From assembly GCF_001984035.1 (NCBI RefSeq), contig NZ_CP019449.1, positions 2,294,001 to 2,358,000 of the forward strand: DNA of 64,000 bases, written 5' to 3'. Position numbers and translations under genes: made by a program. Numbering within the stretch: position 1 is the first letter of the stretch; the number at the start of each line of letters is the position of its first letter. The notes under the pieces were generated by a model that saw only the letters and a list, made by a program, of their open reading frames with translations, did no database searches and was not told the DNA's origin. Shown here piece after piece: positions 37,814 through 47,195 of the stretch. Origin of the DNA: Sphingopyxis sp. QXT-31 (GTDB taxonomy: Bacteria; Pseudomonadota; Alphaproteobacteria; Sphingomonadales; Sphingomonadaceae).

Positions 37814-38880
37814 TCTTTGCCTTTCATCACCGCGGCGGCCTCGCGGCTGTTGTCGCTGAACAGCCCGTCGATGCCAGTCCTGAGATACGCCGAAATCTCG
37901 GCACCGAGGTCGCCGTGCCCCGCCGGATCGATCCCCGTCTTGTCGCCCAGCGGCAGGAAATAATTCTCGCGGCGAAAGGTCCAGGGATGGACCTTGAGCC
38001 CCGCGGCATGCGCGTCCCTGACCAGGCTGGTCGGATCGCCGAGCGTGCCGAACGCGCCGCGCGGGATCACCATCGCCTTGTTGGGCCCGATGCCGTCGGC
38101 ATAGGCCGCAACGGCTTTCAGACCGACTGGCGTCGCCATCGCCGCGTAACTGGTTTTGGCGTCGTCGGCGGGCCCGCCCTCGGCGTCCATCAGCTGGATC
38201 AGCGGCAGGTCGCTCTTGCCGCGGATCGCTTTCAGGTTCGCGACCTCGAAGCTCTGGATGAACACCGGTGCGCTGCGGCCCTTATAGCCATATTTGCCCA
38301 GCGCCGCGAGCAGCGCCGCCTCGTGCGGCAGGCCGATCTTGATGAAATAGCTCGGATGCTTGGTCTCGGGATAGACGCCGATCGGGACCTTGCGTCCCTT
38401 GTTGGCCGCGACGAGCAGATCGAGGATCTCGTCGAAGGTCGGCACCTCGTAGCGCCCGTCATAATCGGTCGAGCGGAGCTGCGGCAACCGTTCCTTCGCG
38501 CGCAATGTCTTGAGTTCGGCGAGGGTGAAATCCTCGGTGAACCAGCCGGTGAACTCCTGCCCGTCGATCGTCTTCGTCGCCTTGCGCGACGCGAATTCGG
38601 GATGGTCGGCGACGTTCGTCGTTTCCGAAATCTCATTCTCGTGCCGCGCGACGAGCACGCCGTCCTTGGTCAAAACCAAGTCGGGCTCGATATAGTCGGC
38701 GCCGAGTTCGATCGCGAGCTTGTACGCCTCCAGCGTATGCTCGGGCCGCTCGCCCGAGGCACCGCGGTGCGCGATCAGGATTGCCGGCTGGCCGTCGAGG
38801 GTGGGCGCCTGCGCCGCCATCGGCTCAGCTCCGCATGCCGCGAGCAGCAGCGCGAACAGCGCGGCGGGGCGCCGGATCAT
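37810..38880 (-). CDS. glpQ: Glycerophosphodiester phosphodiesterase, lipoprotein
   Basis: 356 residues from ATG 38880. Lipobox LLAAC with Cys16 after MIRRPAALFALLL, so it is envelope-anchored. GDPD core: LIAHRGASGERPEHTLEAY (His38) and YIEPDLVLTKDGVLVARHE. Hydrolyses glycerophosphodiesters to glycerol 3-phosphate and an alcohol. ATGA overlaps at both ends link it to the ArsC-like gene upstream and to the aldo/keto reductase downstream. Confidence 0.92.
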   Translation of the reverse strand: MIRRPAALFALLLAACGAEPMAAQAPTLDGQPAILIAHRGASGERPEHTLEAYKLAIELGADYIEPDLVLTKDGVLVARHENEISETTNVADHPEFASRKATKTIDGQEFTGWFTEDFTLAELKTLRAKERLPQLRSTDYDGRYEVPTFDEILDLLVAANKGRKVPIGVYPETKHPSYFIKIGLPHEAALLAALGKYGYKGRSAPVFIQSFEVANLKAIRGKSDLPLIQLMDAEGGPADDAKTSYAAMATPVGLKAVAAYADGIGPNKAMVIPRGAFGTLGDPTSLVRDAHAAGLKVHPWTFRRENYFLPLGDKTGIDPAGHGDLGAEISAYLRTGIDGLFSDNSREAAAVMKGKE

Positions 38881-39224
38881 GCAAAGCGCTGCTGCCACTC
38901 GTCGGCCGAAAAGCCCACGCTCACCCCGTCGTCGGTCTCGACCACCGGCCGCTTGATCATCGCGGGCTGCGCGAGCATCAGCGCCTTGGCCTTGCCTGTG
39001 TCGAGCCCCGCCTTGTCCGCGTCGGGCAGCTGGCGAAAGGTCGTCCCGGCCTTGTTGAGCAATTTCTCCCAGCCGATCGCATCGATCCAGAATTGCAGCT
39101 TCGCGGGGTCGAGCCCGTCCTTGCGAAAATCGTGGAACGCGTGCGGGACGCCCTCCGCATCGAGCCAGCGCCGCGCCTTTTTTACCGTGTCGCAATTGGG
39201 AATTCCGTAGAGAGTCAGTACCAT
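38877..39224 (-). CDS. ArsC-like/YffB-type thioredoxin-fold reductase
   Basis: 115 residues. LYGIPNCDTVKKARRWLD with Cys11, and RPVVETDDG near the C terminus match the Spx/ArsC/YffB group. The arsenate role is not supported: no ars genes are nearby. Probably a glutathione-dependent thiol reductase. First gene of a coupled three-gene unit. Confidence 0.85.
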   Translation of the reverse strand: MVLTLYGIPNCDTVKKARRWLDAEGVPHAFHDFRKDGLDPAKLQFWIDAIGWEKLLNKAGTTFRQLPDADKAGLDTGKAKALMLAQPAMIKRPVVETDDGVSVGFSADEWQQRFA

Positions 39225-39269
39225 GTAAACCCACGCTAGAAGCTGCCGATGACAAATATGCGGCAGACC

Positions 39270-39953
39270 CTAAGCGATAGGCGGCAAGTCGGCAATGCGA
39301 GCGTTGGCGCTGGCGAGCTTGCCGCGCAGCGCGCGCGCGAAACCTTCGTGAAGCGCCGCGGCGATGTCGGGATTGGCGCCGAGATAGGCACGCAGCGCCG
39401 CGGCGGGCATGAACCACAGCCGCGCGTTGCTGGCGAGCAGCACCGTGCCCGTCGCATGGCTGCCGTCGAGCACCGTCGCTTCGCCGATCAGCGCGCCGCC
39501 GGCAAGCGTGCCGACGTCGACGCCCTCGCGGCGGATCGTCGCGGTGCCGTCGGCGAGGTAGAAGAGGCTGGGCGCCGCCTGGTCCTCGCGGATCAGCACT
39601 TCGCCGCGCCGCGCCGAAATCCAGTGGCCATGGTCAATCAGCCGGCGCACGTCGGCTGCGCCGAGCTTATCGAAATGGAGCCGCCGCAGTTCCTGCTCCT
39701 CCGGGGTGAAGCGAATCTGGCTATCGCCGATCCGTCCGCGCACCGCCTGCCCGAGATTGATCGCGGCGATGAGGATCACGAGCAGTGAATAGCCGGGGCC
39801 CGGCCAGTGGGAGATCGCGATCGGCAGCGCGAAGACTGTGGCGATCGCCAGCCCGATCCGGACATGCACGAGGCGCGCGGCGAAACTGGTCGCGAGGACT
39901 GCGAGCAGCGCACCGTACCCCAGCCATGCGGGATCCAAACTCGCCATATCCAT
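39270..39953 (-). CDS. Membrane-anchored cyclic-nucleotide-binding protein
   Basis: 227 residues. Three N-terminal hydrophobic segments (about 10-72), then a cNMP-binding fold (about 95-215) with LIREDQAAPSLFYLADG, GTLAGGALIGEATVLDG and the closing helix. The architecture resembles Popeye-domain proteins (three helices plus cNMP-like domain). No effector domain is present. First ATG is used; a second ATG two codons later is also possible. Confidence 0.75.
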   Translation of the reverse strand: MDMASLDPAWLGYGALLAVLATSFAARLVHVRIGLAIATVFALPIAISHWPGPGYSLLVILIAAINLGQAVRGRIGDSQIRFTPEEQELRRLHFDKLGAADVRRLIDHGHWISARRGEVLIREDQAAPSLFYLADGTATIRREGVDVGTLAGGALIGEATVLDGSHATGTVLLASNARLWFMPAAALRAYLGANPDIAAALHEGFARALRGKLASANARIADLPPIA

Positions 39954-40189
39954 CTTTTCGCTATGCAGCCCCTACACCAGGGCCACTAAGTGTATAAGGT
40001 TACGGATTGCCGAACGTCCGGCCGCGCTTTCCCCGTCGCCGGCCCCGAAACCATAGCAAACTATCAGTTTTTCGGCGCAAAGAAAAGCATAGGTGCGCAA
40101 AAGCGCCGCCGATGCTAATCCAGCTATCCTTGCCTCCCGCGCGGGTTCGCGCCATGACGGCGCGCGATTCGGATTTTGGATTTTTTGGT
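39954..40189. other. DAHP synthase upstream region
   Basis: The gap has a -10-like TATAAG near 39992 and, at 40149-40163, an inverted repeat CGCGCC/GGCGCG followed by a T-rich stretch (TTTTGG, TTTTTTGG). An in-frame ATG at 40154 could lengthen the enzyme by 12 residues (Phe-rich). No separate gene is supported. Confidence 0.35.
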
Positions 40190-41563
40190 ATGACACAGCA
40201 ATGGCAGCCGCACAGCTGGCGCTCGCACGAAGCCCGCCAGCTTCCCACCTACAGCGACGACGCCGCGCTCGCCGCGGCCGAGCGCGAGCTGTCGAATTAT
40301 CCGCCCCTGGTATTTGCCGGCGAAGCGCGCGACCTGACCCGCGATCTCGGCCGCGTTGCCGAGGGCAAGGCCTTCCTGCTGCAGGGCGGCGACTGCGCCG
40401 AAAGCTTCGCCGAATTCCATCCGAACAATATCCGCGACACCTTCCGCGTGCTGCTCCAGATGGCGGTCGTGCTGACCTTTGCGTCGAAGATGCCCGTCGT
40501 GAAGCTCGGCCGCATGGCGGGGCAGTTCGCAAAGCCGCGCTCGGCCGACATGGAAGAGATCGGCGGGGTCGAACTGCCGAGCTATCGCGGCGACATCATC
40601 AACGACATCGCCTTCGAGGCCGAGGGCCGCGCCCCCGATCCGCAGCGCATGGTCAAGGCCTATAACCAGTCGGCGGCGACGCTGAACCTGCTGCGCGCCT
40701 TTGCCGGCGGGGGCTATGCCAATCTGCACCAGGTCAACGCCTGGACGCACGACTTCATGGACCGCAGCCCCTGGGCGAAGAAATATCAGGAAACCGCGGC
40801 GCGCATTTCCGAGGCGCTCGCCTTCATGGAAGCGTGCGGGGTGACCCCCGAAACGGTGCCGCAGATCAAGGGCACCAGCTTCTACACCAGCCATGAGGCT
40901 TTGCTCCTGCCCTATGAGCAGGCGCTGACGCGGCAGGACAGTTTGACCGGCGGCTGGTACGACACCTCAGGCCACTTCCTGTGGGTCGGCGACCGCACCC
41001 GCTTCGAGGGTTCGGCGCATATCGAGTACCTCCGCGGCATCGGCAATCCGGTCGGCATGAAATGCGGCCCGAGCCTCGAGCCCGAGGTGCTGCTGCGCCT
41101 GCTCGATACGCTCAATCCGAACCATGTCGCGGGGCGCATGACGCTGATCACGCGCTACGGCCACGACAAGATCGAGGCGCATCTGCCCAAGCTGGTGCGC
41201 GCGGTGAAGGAATCGGGGCACCCCGTCGTCTGGTCGTGCGACCCGATGCACGGCAATGTCATCAAGACGCCCAACGGTTACAAGACGCGCCCGTTCGAAC
41301 GCATCCTCGCCGAAGTGCGCGGCTTCTTCGCCGTCCACCGCGCCGAGGGCACACATGGCGGCGGCATCCATATCGAGATGACCGGCCAGAATGTCACCGA
41401 ATGCACCGGCGGCGCGATGGACGTGACCCAGATGGACCTCGCCGACCGCTATCACACGCATTGCGACCCGCGTTTGAACGCGGGGCAGTCGCTGGAACTG
41501 GCGTTTCTGCTGGCCGAGATGCTCAACCAGGAAATGGCCGAGCGGGCAAAGCAGGCGGCCTAA
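40190..41563 (+). CDS. aroG: Class II DAHP synthase
   Basis: 457 residues. Condenses erythrose 4-phosphate and phosphoenolpyruvate, first step of the shikimate pathway. Class II signatures: [15 protein letters not shown] (metal ligand Cys69), [27 protein letters not shown] and [11 protein letters not shown]. Start [10 protein letters not shown] at 40190 matches the common N terminus of the family; see the upstream region for an alternative. Confidence 0.95.
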   Translation: MTQQWQPHSWRSHEARQLPTYSDDAALAAAERELSNYPPLVFAGEARDLTRDLGRVAEGKAFLLQGGDCAESFAEFHPNNIRDTFRVLLQMAVVLTFASKMPVVKLGRMAGQFAKPRSADMEEIGGVELPSYRGDIINDIAFEAEGRAPDPQRMVKAYNQSAATLNLLRAFAGGGYANLHQVNAWTHDFMDRSPWAKKYQETAARISEALAFMEACGVTPETVPQIKGTSFYTSHEALLLPYEQALTRQDSLTGGWYDTSGHFLWVGDRTRFEGSAHIEYLRGIGNPVGMKCGPSLEPEVLLRLLDTLNPNHVAGRMTLITRYGHDKIEAHLPKLVRAVKESGHPVVWSCDPMHGNVIKTPNGYKTRPFERILAEVRGFFAVHRAEGTHGGGIHIEMTGQNVTECTGGAMDVTQMDLADRYHTHCDPRLNAGQSLELAFLLAEMLNQEMAERAKQAA

Positions 41564-41602
41564 GTCGCGAGATCGCCGCCCCTCTCCGGGGACGGCGCCC
41601 CT

Positions 41603-43099
41603 TTACTTCTCGGTGCCGCTCCAGACCTTCGTATCCGCAAACGCCCGCCCCAGCGCGACGTGCAGGTCGGCGTCCTCCGCCGCGCCGCCGAGCGGGATCG
41701 CATCGCTGAAATTGTCGGTCGCGCGGTGATAGTCGCTGCCGAGGAACGCCTCAAGCAGCTTCATGTCCGAAAAGCTGCCGCCGACCATCAGCGACGGCAC
41801 ACCCTTGGCGCCGAGCGCCCAGCCGTCCTGGCGCTGGACGAAGGCGTCGGCCTCGCCATCTTCGTCGAGCTTGCGCCCCAAATCGGTCGAGACCTTGCGG
41901 ATCACCGCGTCATAGGCCGGGCGCCCGCGCCCGATCGTTGCCACCGGCGTGCCGCGCGGCGAGATCGCGATGGTGTCGATGTTGAGCGCGACGGTGATGT
42001 CGGTCAGCGGCACCACCGGATGGTCGGCGAAATAATAGGCGCCGATCAGCCCCTTTTCTTCCGCGGTGGTCACCATGAAATAGATGTCGCGGTCGGGGCG
42101 CGGACCCGCCGTCAGGCGCTTGGCGACGGCGTTGAGCACCGCAATGCCGCTCGCATTGTCGACCGCGCCGTTGCAGATGCGGTCGGCGTCGCCCTCTTCG
42201 CCGCAGATGCCGAGATGGTCCCAATGGCCGAGGAACAGCACCGCCTTGCCGTCGGGCTTGGCGCCGAGCAGCTTGGCGATGACGTTATGGCTCGCGAAGG
42301 GGCGCACTGTCGTCGTCGCCGACAGATCGGCGGTCAGCGGCAACGCGAGGCCGCGGTAATCGGCGCTCTTGGCTGCGGTCAGCGCGCCCTCGGCCTGCTT
42401 GCCGAGCAGCGTCTGGAGCGCGGGCTGCGCGATAAAGCCGCTCGCCTGCGCCCCCGGCTTGGCGCTCGCGAGGCGCACCGTCTTGCTGCCGAGCGAGGCG
42501 CTGAGGTTCTCCCACGACATGCTGTCCGGCGCGACCACCAGCACCGCCGCGGCGCCGGCATCGGCGAGCATCTGGCGCCGCTCGCGGTAGCGCGGCAGCT
42601 TCTCGCCGAAGGGCGCATTTTCGTATAGCAGGATCGCGAGCTTACCCGCGACATCGGCATTGACCTTGCCCCCGGCGTCGACGCCATAGCCCACGAAGAC
42701 GACGGGCACATCAGCCAGCGCCAGCGACGGGTCACGTCCGGTCAGGATCAGGCTGTCGGCGGCAAGCTTGACCTCGCGGCCCTTGGCCTTGAACTGGACG
42801 CTGCCATCGACCGACTGGCTTTCGACCAGCGGCACCGGCTGCAGCCAAGGCGTCGCGCTGCCCGGCACGGGTTCGAGCCCCAGCTTCGCCCATTGGCCGA
42901 CGATCCACGCGATGGTGCGGTCCTCGCCTTCGGTCCCCGGCGCGCGCCCCTCGAAGGCATCGCTTGCGAGGACGCTGATGTCGGCGGCAAGCTCAGCCTC
43001 GGTGACCGGGGCATCGACGGGCTTGGCGTGGACGGTGGGGGCGGCGAAGGCCAGGAGGGCGACGGCCGCGATCGCGGCGCGAAATTTAGTTGCGTGCAT
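41603..43099 (-). CDS. Exported M28-family zinc aminopeptidase
   Basis: 498 residues from ATG 43099. Signal peptide FRAAIAAVALLAFAAPTVHA. A protease-associated-type insert (about 130-260) precedes the catalytic part with FLGHWDHLG near 288, GAVDNASGIAVL and TTAEEKGLIG, giving the di-zinc ligands and the catalytic Glu. Periplasmic peptide trimming is likely. Confidence 0.9.
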   Translation of the reverse strand: MHATKFRAAIAAVALLAFAAPTVHAKPVDAPVTEAELAADISVLASDAFEGRAPGTEGEDRTIAWIVGQWAKLGLEPVPGSATPWLQPVPLVESQSVDGSVQFKAKGREVKLAADSLILTGRDPSLALADVPVVFVGYGVDAGGKVNADVAGKLAILLYENAPFGEKLPRYRERRQMLADAGAAAVLVVAPDSMSWENLSASLGSKTVRLASAKPGAQASGFIAQPALQTLLGKQAEGALTAAKSADYRGLALPLTADLSATTTVRPFASHNVIAKLLGAKPDGKAVLFLGHWDHLGICGEEGDADRICNGAVDNASGIAVLNAVAKRLTAGPRPDRDIYFMVTTAEEKGLIGAYYFADHPVVPLTDITVALNIDTIAISPRGTPVATIGRGRPAYDAVIRKVSTDLGRKLDEDGEADAFVQRQDGWALGAKGVPSLMVGGSFSDMKLLEAFLGSDYHRATDNFSDAIPLGGAAEDADLHVALGRAFADTKVWSGTEK

Positions 43100-43164
43100 G
43101 GGCGCGCGGCATGGCACGACCGCGAAAGCCGGGCAAGACGCGTTCGTCGAAAGCAGCGGGTCGT

Positions 43165-43968
43165 CTATCGCCCCGCCCGCTCGATCAGCGCCCTTGCCGC
43201 CGCGACGTGCATGTCCTCGATCATCCGCCCCTCGTGCCGCTGCGCGCCGCCGGTGGCGGCCGCAACCAGCGCCTCGGCGGCAGCAATCTCGCGCGCCGAC
43301 GGCGCGAAGGCGGCGTTGCACGGGTCGACCTGCGACGGATGGATCAGCGTCTTGCCGTCGAAGCCCAGCCGCCGCCCCTCGCCCGCCTCGGTGGCGAAAC
43401 CCCCGGCATCATCGATCTTGTTATAGACGCCGTCGAAACACCATACCCCGACCGCGCGCGCGGCAAGGACAATGGCCTGTATCGCGTGGCTCATCGCGCC
43501 GCGGTCCATGCCATCGGGCAATTTGAGTTCGTGCGCGAGGTCGTTGAGCCCCGCGATCAGCCCCGCGACCGACGCATCGGCGGCGATGTCGCGCGCGGCG
43601 TAGATCGCGGCCGGCGTCTCGATCATCGCGAGCAGCGGCAAACCCAGCCCGCGCGCGGGCTCGAGATCGGCGATCGCATCGACCTTGGGCAGCACGACCG
43701 CATCGATCGTCAACCCCGCGACCGCGTTGATGTCCGCCGCCTGATGCTCGCTGCCCGTGCCGTTGATCCGCACCGCGACGCGCTTGCCGGGAAAGCCCGC
43801 CATCACCGCCGCGCGCATCGCCTCGCGCGCCTCGGCCTTGCGCTCGGCGGGCACCGCGTCCTCGAGGTCGACGATCAGCATGTCGGCGGCGAGCCCGCCC
43901 GCCTTTTCAAGCGCGCGCGCGTTCGAGCCGGGGACATAGAGGAGCGAGCGGGGGGTGAAGTCGGCCAT
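43165..43968 (-). CDS. HpcH/HpaI-family CoA ester lyase (CitE-like)
   Basis: 267 residues from ATG 43968. RSLLYVPGSN near the N terminus, VDLEDAVP (metal-binding Glu/Asp), LPKVD, LLAMIETPAAIY and GFDGKTLIHPSQ are diagnostic of CitE-like beta-hydroxyacyl-CoA lyases, e.g. for malyl-CoA or citramalyl-CoA. No citDF genes lie near, so it is not a citrate lyase complex. Divergent from the SPFH gene. Confidence 0.9.
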   Translation of the reverse strand: MADFTPRSLLYVPGSNARALEKAGGLAADMLIVDLEDAVPAERKAEAREAMRAAVMAGFPGKRVAVRINGTGSEHQAADINAVAGLTIDAVVLPKVDAIADLEPARGLGLPLLAMIETPAAIYAARDIAADASVAGLIAGLNDLAHELKLPDGMDRGAMSHAIQAIVLAARAVGVWCFDGVYNKIDDAGGFATEAGEGRRLGFDGKTLIHPSQVDPCNAAFAPSAREIAAAEALVAAATGGAQRHEGRMIEDMHVAAARALIERAGR

Positions 43969-44048
43969 GCGCTTTTGTCTGGCGCAAAGGGCCCAAAGCC
44001 GCAATAAAGAAGGACTTGCAGGTGGATATTTGCGGAGGGGGATGAACG

Positions 44049-44969
44049 ATGGGTTATGTGGCGATTGCCGGGGTCGTACTGGCGCTGGTGTTCGTACTGT
44101 GGGCGCTGACGCCCGTGCGGCAGGGCTATGCCTATACGATCGAGCGGTTCGGACGCTTTACCCACACCGCGCAGCCCGGCCTCAACTTCATCATGCCGAT
44201 CTTCGACCGCGTCGGGCGCAAGGTGAACATGATGGAGCAGGTGCTCGACATCCCGGGCCAGGAAATCATCACCAAGGACAATGCGATGGTCGCGGTCGAC
44301 GGCGTTGTCTTTTTCCAGGTGCTCGACGCCGCGAAGGCCGCCTATGAAGTCAGCGACCTCTATCTCGCGATCATGAACCTGACGACGACGAACCTGCGCA
44401 CCGTCATGGGCTCGATGGACCTCGACGAGACGCTGTCGAAGCGCGACGAGATCAACACCCGCCTGCTGCACGTCGTCGATGATGCAACGACGCCGTGGGG
44501 AGTCAAGATCACCCGCGTCGAGATCAAGGACATCCGCCCGCCCGCCGACATTTCGAACGCGATGGCGCGGCAGATGAAGGCCGAGCGCGAGAAGCGCGCC
44601 AACATCCTCGAGGCCGAGGGCATGCGAGCGTCGGAAATCCTGCGCGCCGAGGGCGAGAAGCAGGGCCAGATCCTGCAGGCCGAGGGCCGCCGCGAGGCCG
44701 CCTTCCGCGACGCCGAGGCGCGCGAGCGCGAGGCCGAGGCCGAAGCCAAGGCGACGCAGATGGTGTCCGACGCGATAGCCGGCGGCAACGCGCAGGCGAT
44801 CAATTACTTCATCGCGCAGAAATATGTCGAGGCCGTCAGCCAGTTCGCGACCAGCCCCAATGCCAAGACGATCCTCTTCCCCGTCGAGGCGACGCAGCTG
44901 ATCGGCACGCTCGGCGGTATCGGCGAGCTTGCCAAGGACGCGCTGGCGAGCCGCAACGGGGGGCAGTGA
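44049..44969 (+). CDS. qmcA: SPFH/Band 7 (stomatin-like) membrane protein
   Basis: 306 residues. One N-terminal membrane segment ([20 protein letters not shown]), then the SPFH domain ([40 protein letters not shown]), then a long Ala/Glu/Arg-rich coiled coil (about 175-240). Forms oligomers at lipid microdomains. GGAGGG lies upstream. Two bases before the NfeD gene, its usual partner. Confidence 0.92.
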   Translation: MGYVAIAGVVLALVFVLWALTPVRQGYAYTIERFGRFTHTAQPGLNFIMPIFDRVGRKVNMMEQVLDIPGQEIITKDNAMVAVDGVVFFQVLDAAKAAYEVSDLYLAIMNLTTTNLRTVMGSMDLDETLSKRDEINTRLLHVVDDATTPWGVKITRVEIKDIRPPADISNAMARQMKAEREKRANILEAEGMRASEILRAEGEKQGQILQAEGRREAAFRDAEAREREAEAEAKATQMVSDAIAGGNAQAINYFIAQKYVEAVSQFATSPNAKTILFPVEATQLIGTLGGIGELAKDALASRNGGQ

Positions 44970-44970
44970 G

Positions 44971-45417
44971 ATGCCCGACTGGCTGGCCAATCTCGACCCC
45001 CACTGGGCGTGGCTCGCGCTCGGCGTGCTGCTCTGCGCTGCCGAGATCGTCGCGCCGGGCTTTTTCCTCGTCTGGCTCGGCGCCGCGGCGATCGCCACCG
45101 GGCTGCTCGCCTGGGTGCTGCCGATCGGCATCCCGCTGCAGCTCGTCATCTTCGCGATCCTGTCCTTCGTCGCGCTCTACACGACTCGCCGCTGGCTGAA
45201 GGCGAACCCGATCACGACCACCGACCCGCACCTCAACCAGCGCGGCGCCCGGCTGGTCGGCGAAGTGCTGACGCTGACCCGCAGCATCGAAAACGGCCGC
45301 GGCCGCGCGAAAGTCGGCGACGGCGAATGGCCGGTGCGCGGGCCTGACGCGGCCGAAGGGACGAAGGTGCGGGTGGTGAGCGCCGACGGCGGCGTGCTGG
45401 TGGTGGAGCTGGCCTGA
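44971..45417 (+). CDS. Short NfeD-family membrane protein
   Basis: 148 residues from ATG 44971. Three hydrophobic helices (about 14-75), then a C-terminal OB-fold (GARLVGEVLTLTRSIENGRG, VRVVSADGGVLVVEL). Partner of SPFH proteins in membrane organisation; the long form's protease domain is absent. Confidence 0.9.
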   Translation: MPDWLANLDPHWAWLALGVLLCAAEIVAPGFFLVWLGAAAIATGLLAWVLPIGIPLQLVIFAILSFVALYTTRRWLKANPITTTDPHLNQRGARLVGEVLTLTRSIENGRGRAKVGDGEWPVRGPDAAEGTKVRVVSADGGVLVVELA

Positions 45418-45422
45418 CCCTC

Positions 45423-45555
45423 AATCCTCCCCGCTCGCGGGGAGGTGGCAGCGCGTAGCGCTGACGGAGGGGGCTATTGAGGCTTGCCGACGCTGCGCGA
45501 GAACGAAAACCCCCTCCACCGCTTCGCGGTCCCCCTCCCCGCAGGCGGGGAGGAT
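45423..45555. repeat. Intergenic repeat, family B, opposite orientation
   Basis: AATCCTCCCCGCTCGCGGGG at the start, GCGGGGAGGATT at the end, with inner GCGCTGACGGAGGGGGC. Compared with 1541-1675 the CTCCGTCAGC module is on the other strand. Lies between convergent NfeD and GNAT genes. Confidence 0.8.
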
Positions 45556-46086
45556 TTATCCGCCCCGCACGCGCGCATAGATATTCACCACCTCGGCCAG
45601 TACGTCGCTCTCGCCGATCGGCACAAACCCCAGCTTCGCTGCGACGCGCTCCGATGCGCCATGCCCAGGCTCGATGATGCAGCGCACCTCCGCCGCGTCG
45701 AGGTAGGCATCGGCCCACGCCAGCACCGCGCCCATCGCCTCGGTCGCGAGGCCGCCGCCCCAATGGTCGGCGTCGAAGGCCCAGCCGGCCTCGGGCTGGC
45801 CCTCCAGTTCCAGGATGCCGCGGGCGAAATAGGAAAGCCCGCCCATGCCGATCAATTTATCGGTAACCTTATCGGCGAACACCCAATAGCCATAGCCCAT
45901 CACCGGCCACAGCCCGGCGGCCGACAGGAATTTGCCCCAGCTGACGTCGGGCGCGCGGGGCTCGCCGCCGATGAAGCGCGTCACGCGCTCGTCGGCCCAC
46001 ATCGCGATATGGTCAGCCTTGTCGGAGAGGCGATGTTCGCGCAGGCGCAGGCGCGGGGTCTCGATGATCGGGGGCGATGTGAACAT
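45556..46086 (-). CDS. GNAT-family N-acetyltransferase
   Basis: 176 residues, RimJ/RimL-like type. ETPRLRLREHRLSDKADHIAM at the start, a GWAFDADHWGGGLATEAM acetyl-CoA loop and C-terminal IEPGHGASERVAAKLGFVPI. Acceptor unknown. Confidence 0.9.
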   Translation of the reverse strand: MFTSPPIIETPRLRLREHRLSDKADHIAMWADERVTRFIGGEPRAPDVSWGKFLSAAGLWPVMGYGYWVFADKVTDKLIGMGGLSYFARGILELEGQPEAGWAFDADHWGGGLATEAMGAVLAWADAYLDAAEVRCIIEPGHGASERVAAKLGFVPIGESDVLAEVVNIYARVRGG

Positions 46087-46134
46087 CGCGCCGGGCTAAC
46101 AGCGTGCTTGCCCCGCGACAAGCCGCGCGGTTCC

Positions 46135-46195
46135 CGCGAAGGCGAAGCCCCGAATATGGGGAGAGAGAGAGCCCTTTGGAGGCTCCGCCTTCGCG
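46135..46195. terminator. Hairpin downstream of the PF10118 gene
   Basis: CGCGAAGGCGAAGCC (46135-46149) and GGCTCCGCCTTCGCG (46181-46195) pair at 14 of 15 positions, six bases past the stop of the minus-strand gene. No clear T-run. May be a dispersed repeat that also ends transcription. Confidence 0.45.
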
Positions 46196-46201
46196 AGCCC
46201 G

Positions 46202-47107
46202 TCAGGCGGCGGCCGCCGCCAATTCCTCGCGCGCCGGTGCCGAGGCCGAGCTATGCTGCGGCATCACCGCATCGGCATAATCGCTTTCATGGAGCTTGAT
46301 CAGCGCGCGGTCATCGTGGTTCCACGGGTGGAAGCCCGGCAGGAAATAGCTGAGCCAGGGCAGGAAGCTGCGGCGCAGCACCCCGGGCTTGCCGAGCAGA
46401 TACCACCAGATGCGCGCGGTGACGCGCCAGCCGGTCAGCCCATCCTGCTTCAGCAGCGCCTTCATCCCCTTGACGCGCTTCGGCCAGAAGCGGCTGGTGA
46501 CCAGCAGCATCATGATCGACTTGGCGCGCCAGCGGCGGAAACGGTTCCAGTCCTTCGTCGCATGCAGCCAGGTGTCGTAAGCGACGCCCTTGTGCTCGAT
46601 CTCCTCGATCGCGTGCCATTTCCACAAGGCGGCCCATTCGGGCTCGGCCCCCGCGTACATCTTGGGGTCCTTCAGCATCACCGCCGCCATCATCGCGGTA
46701 TAATGTTCGAGCGCGATCGTCGCCATCAGGTTGACGATCTGCGGGCGCTGCTTGATCAGGTCGAGCACCTGGTTGACGTCGTTCTCGAGTTCGCTGAGGT
46801 CGTAACCCGCCTCCGCCGCCTTCTTGTTGAAAACGACATGCTCGCGGCTGTGGATCACCTCCTGCTGGGTGAAGGCGCGGATTTCGCGCGCCAATTTATC
46901 GGGCACGCCCTCGCGGTGCGCCTTCACCGCTTCGATGAACATCGCCTCGCCGCGCGGGAAGGTGACCGACAGCGCGGTGTGGAAGGCCGAGGCGATCGGG
47001 TCGCCGTTCAGCCACCAGCGGCCCTGCCGGTCGTCGCGGCCGAAGCGCATGTCGCGCGGGGTGATGGCAAGGTCGGCGGGGGTCGGGTTGTGGGAAAGAC
47101 TGGACAT
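46202..47107 (-). CDS. PF10118 family (predicted metal-dependent hydrolase), ferritin-like
   Basis: 301 residues. The family name is 'metal-dependent hydrolase', but the helices carry ferritin-like di-metal motifs: Glu54, QQEVIHSREH (Glu83/His86), ALEHYTAMM and WHAIEEIEHKGVAYD. A hydrophobic stretch near 220-270 (VTARIWWYLLG, FLPWLSYFLPGF) may contact membrane. Divergent from tetR at 47182 with the shared operator between them, so probably its target. The substrate is unknown. Confidence 0.85.
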   Translation of the reverse strand: MSSLSHNPTPADLAITPRDMRFGRDDRQGRWWLNGDPIASAFHTALSVTFPRGEAMFIEAVKAHREGVPDKLAREIRAFTQQEVIHSREHVVFNKKAAEAGYDLSELENDVNQVLDLIKQRPQIVNLMATIALEHYTAMMAAVMLKDPKMYAGAEPEWAALWKWHAIEEIEHKGVAYDTWLHATKDWNRFRRWRAKSIMMLLVTSRFWPKRVKGMKALLKQDGLTGWRVTARIWWYLLGKPGVLRRSFLPWLSYFLPGFHPWNHDDRALIKLHESDYADAVMPQHSSASAPAREELAAAAA

Positions 47108-47173
47108 ATGGGCTGCACCGTCGAAAAGGAGAGGAAGGGCGTGGGGACGTCCTATGGGGTGAATGTTAAAGGT

Positions 47174-47195
47174 TACTTACAGTGGTGTCAATAGT
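47174..47195. promoter_or_regulatory. Operator-like site at the tetR start
   Basis: TACTTACAGTGG then TGTCAATAGT, 18 of 22 positions identical to 28547-28568 upstream of coq4. It lies between divergent PF10118 and tetR genes and covers the tetR GTG start codons (47182, 47185), a position that would allow autorepression. Confidence 0.6.

Noticed and set aside
38877..39224. Arsenate reductase
   Set aside because: ArsC fold only; no arsR, arsB or acr3 nearby, and the YffB/Spx-like group fits better.
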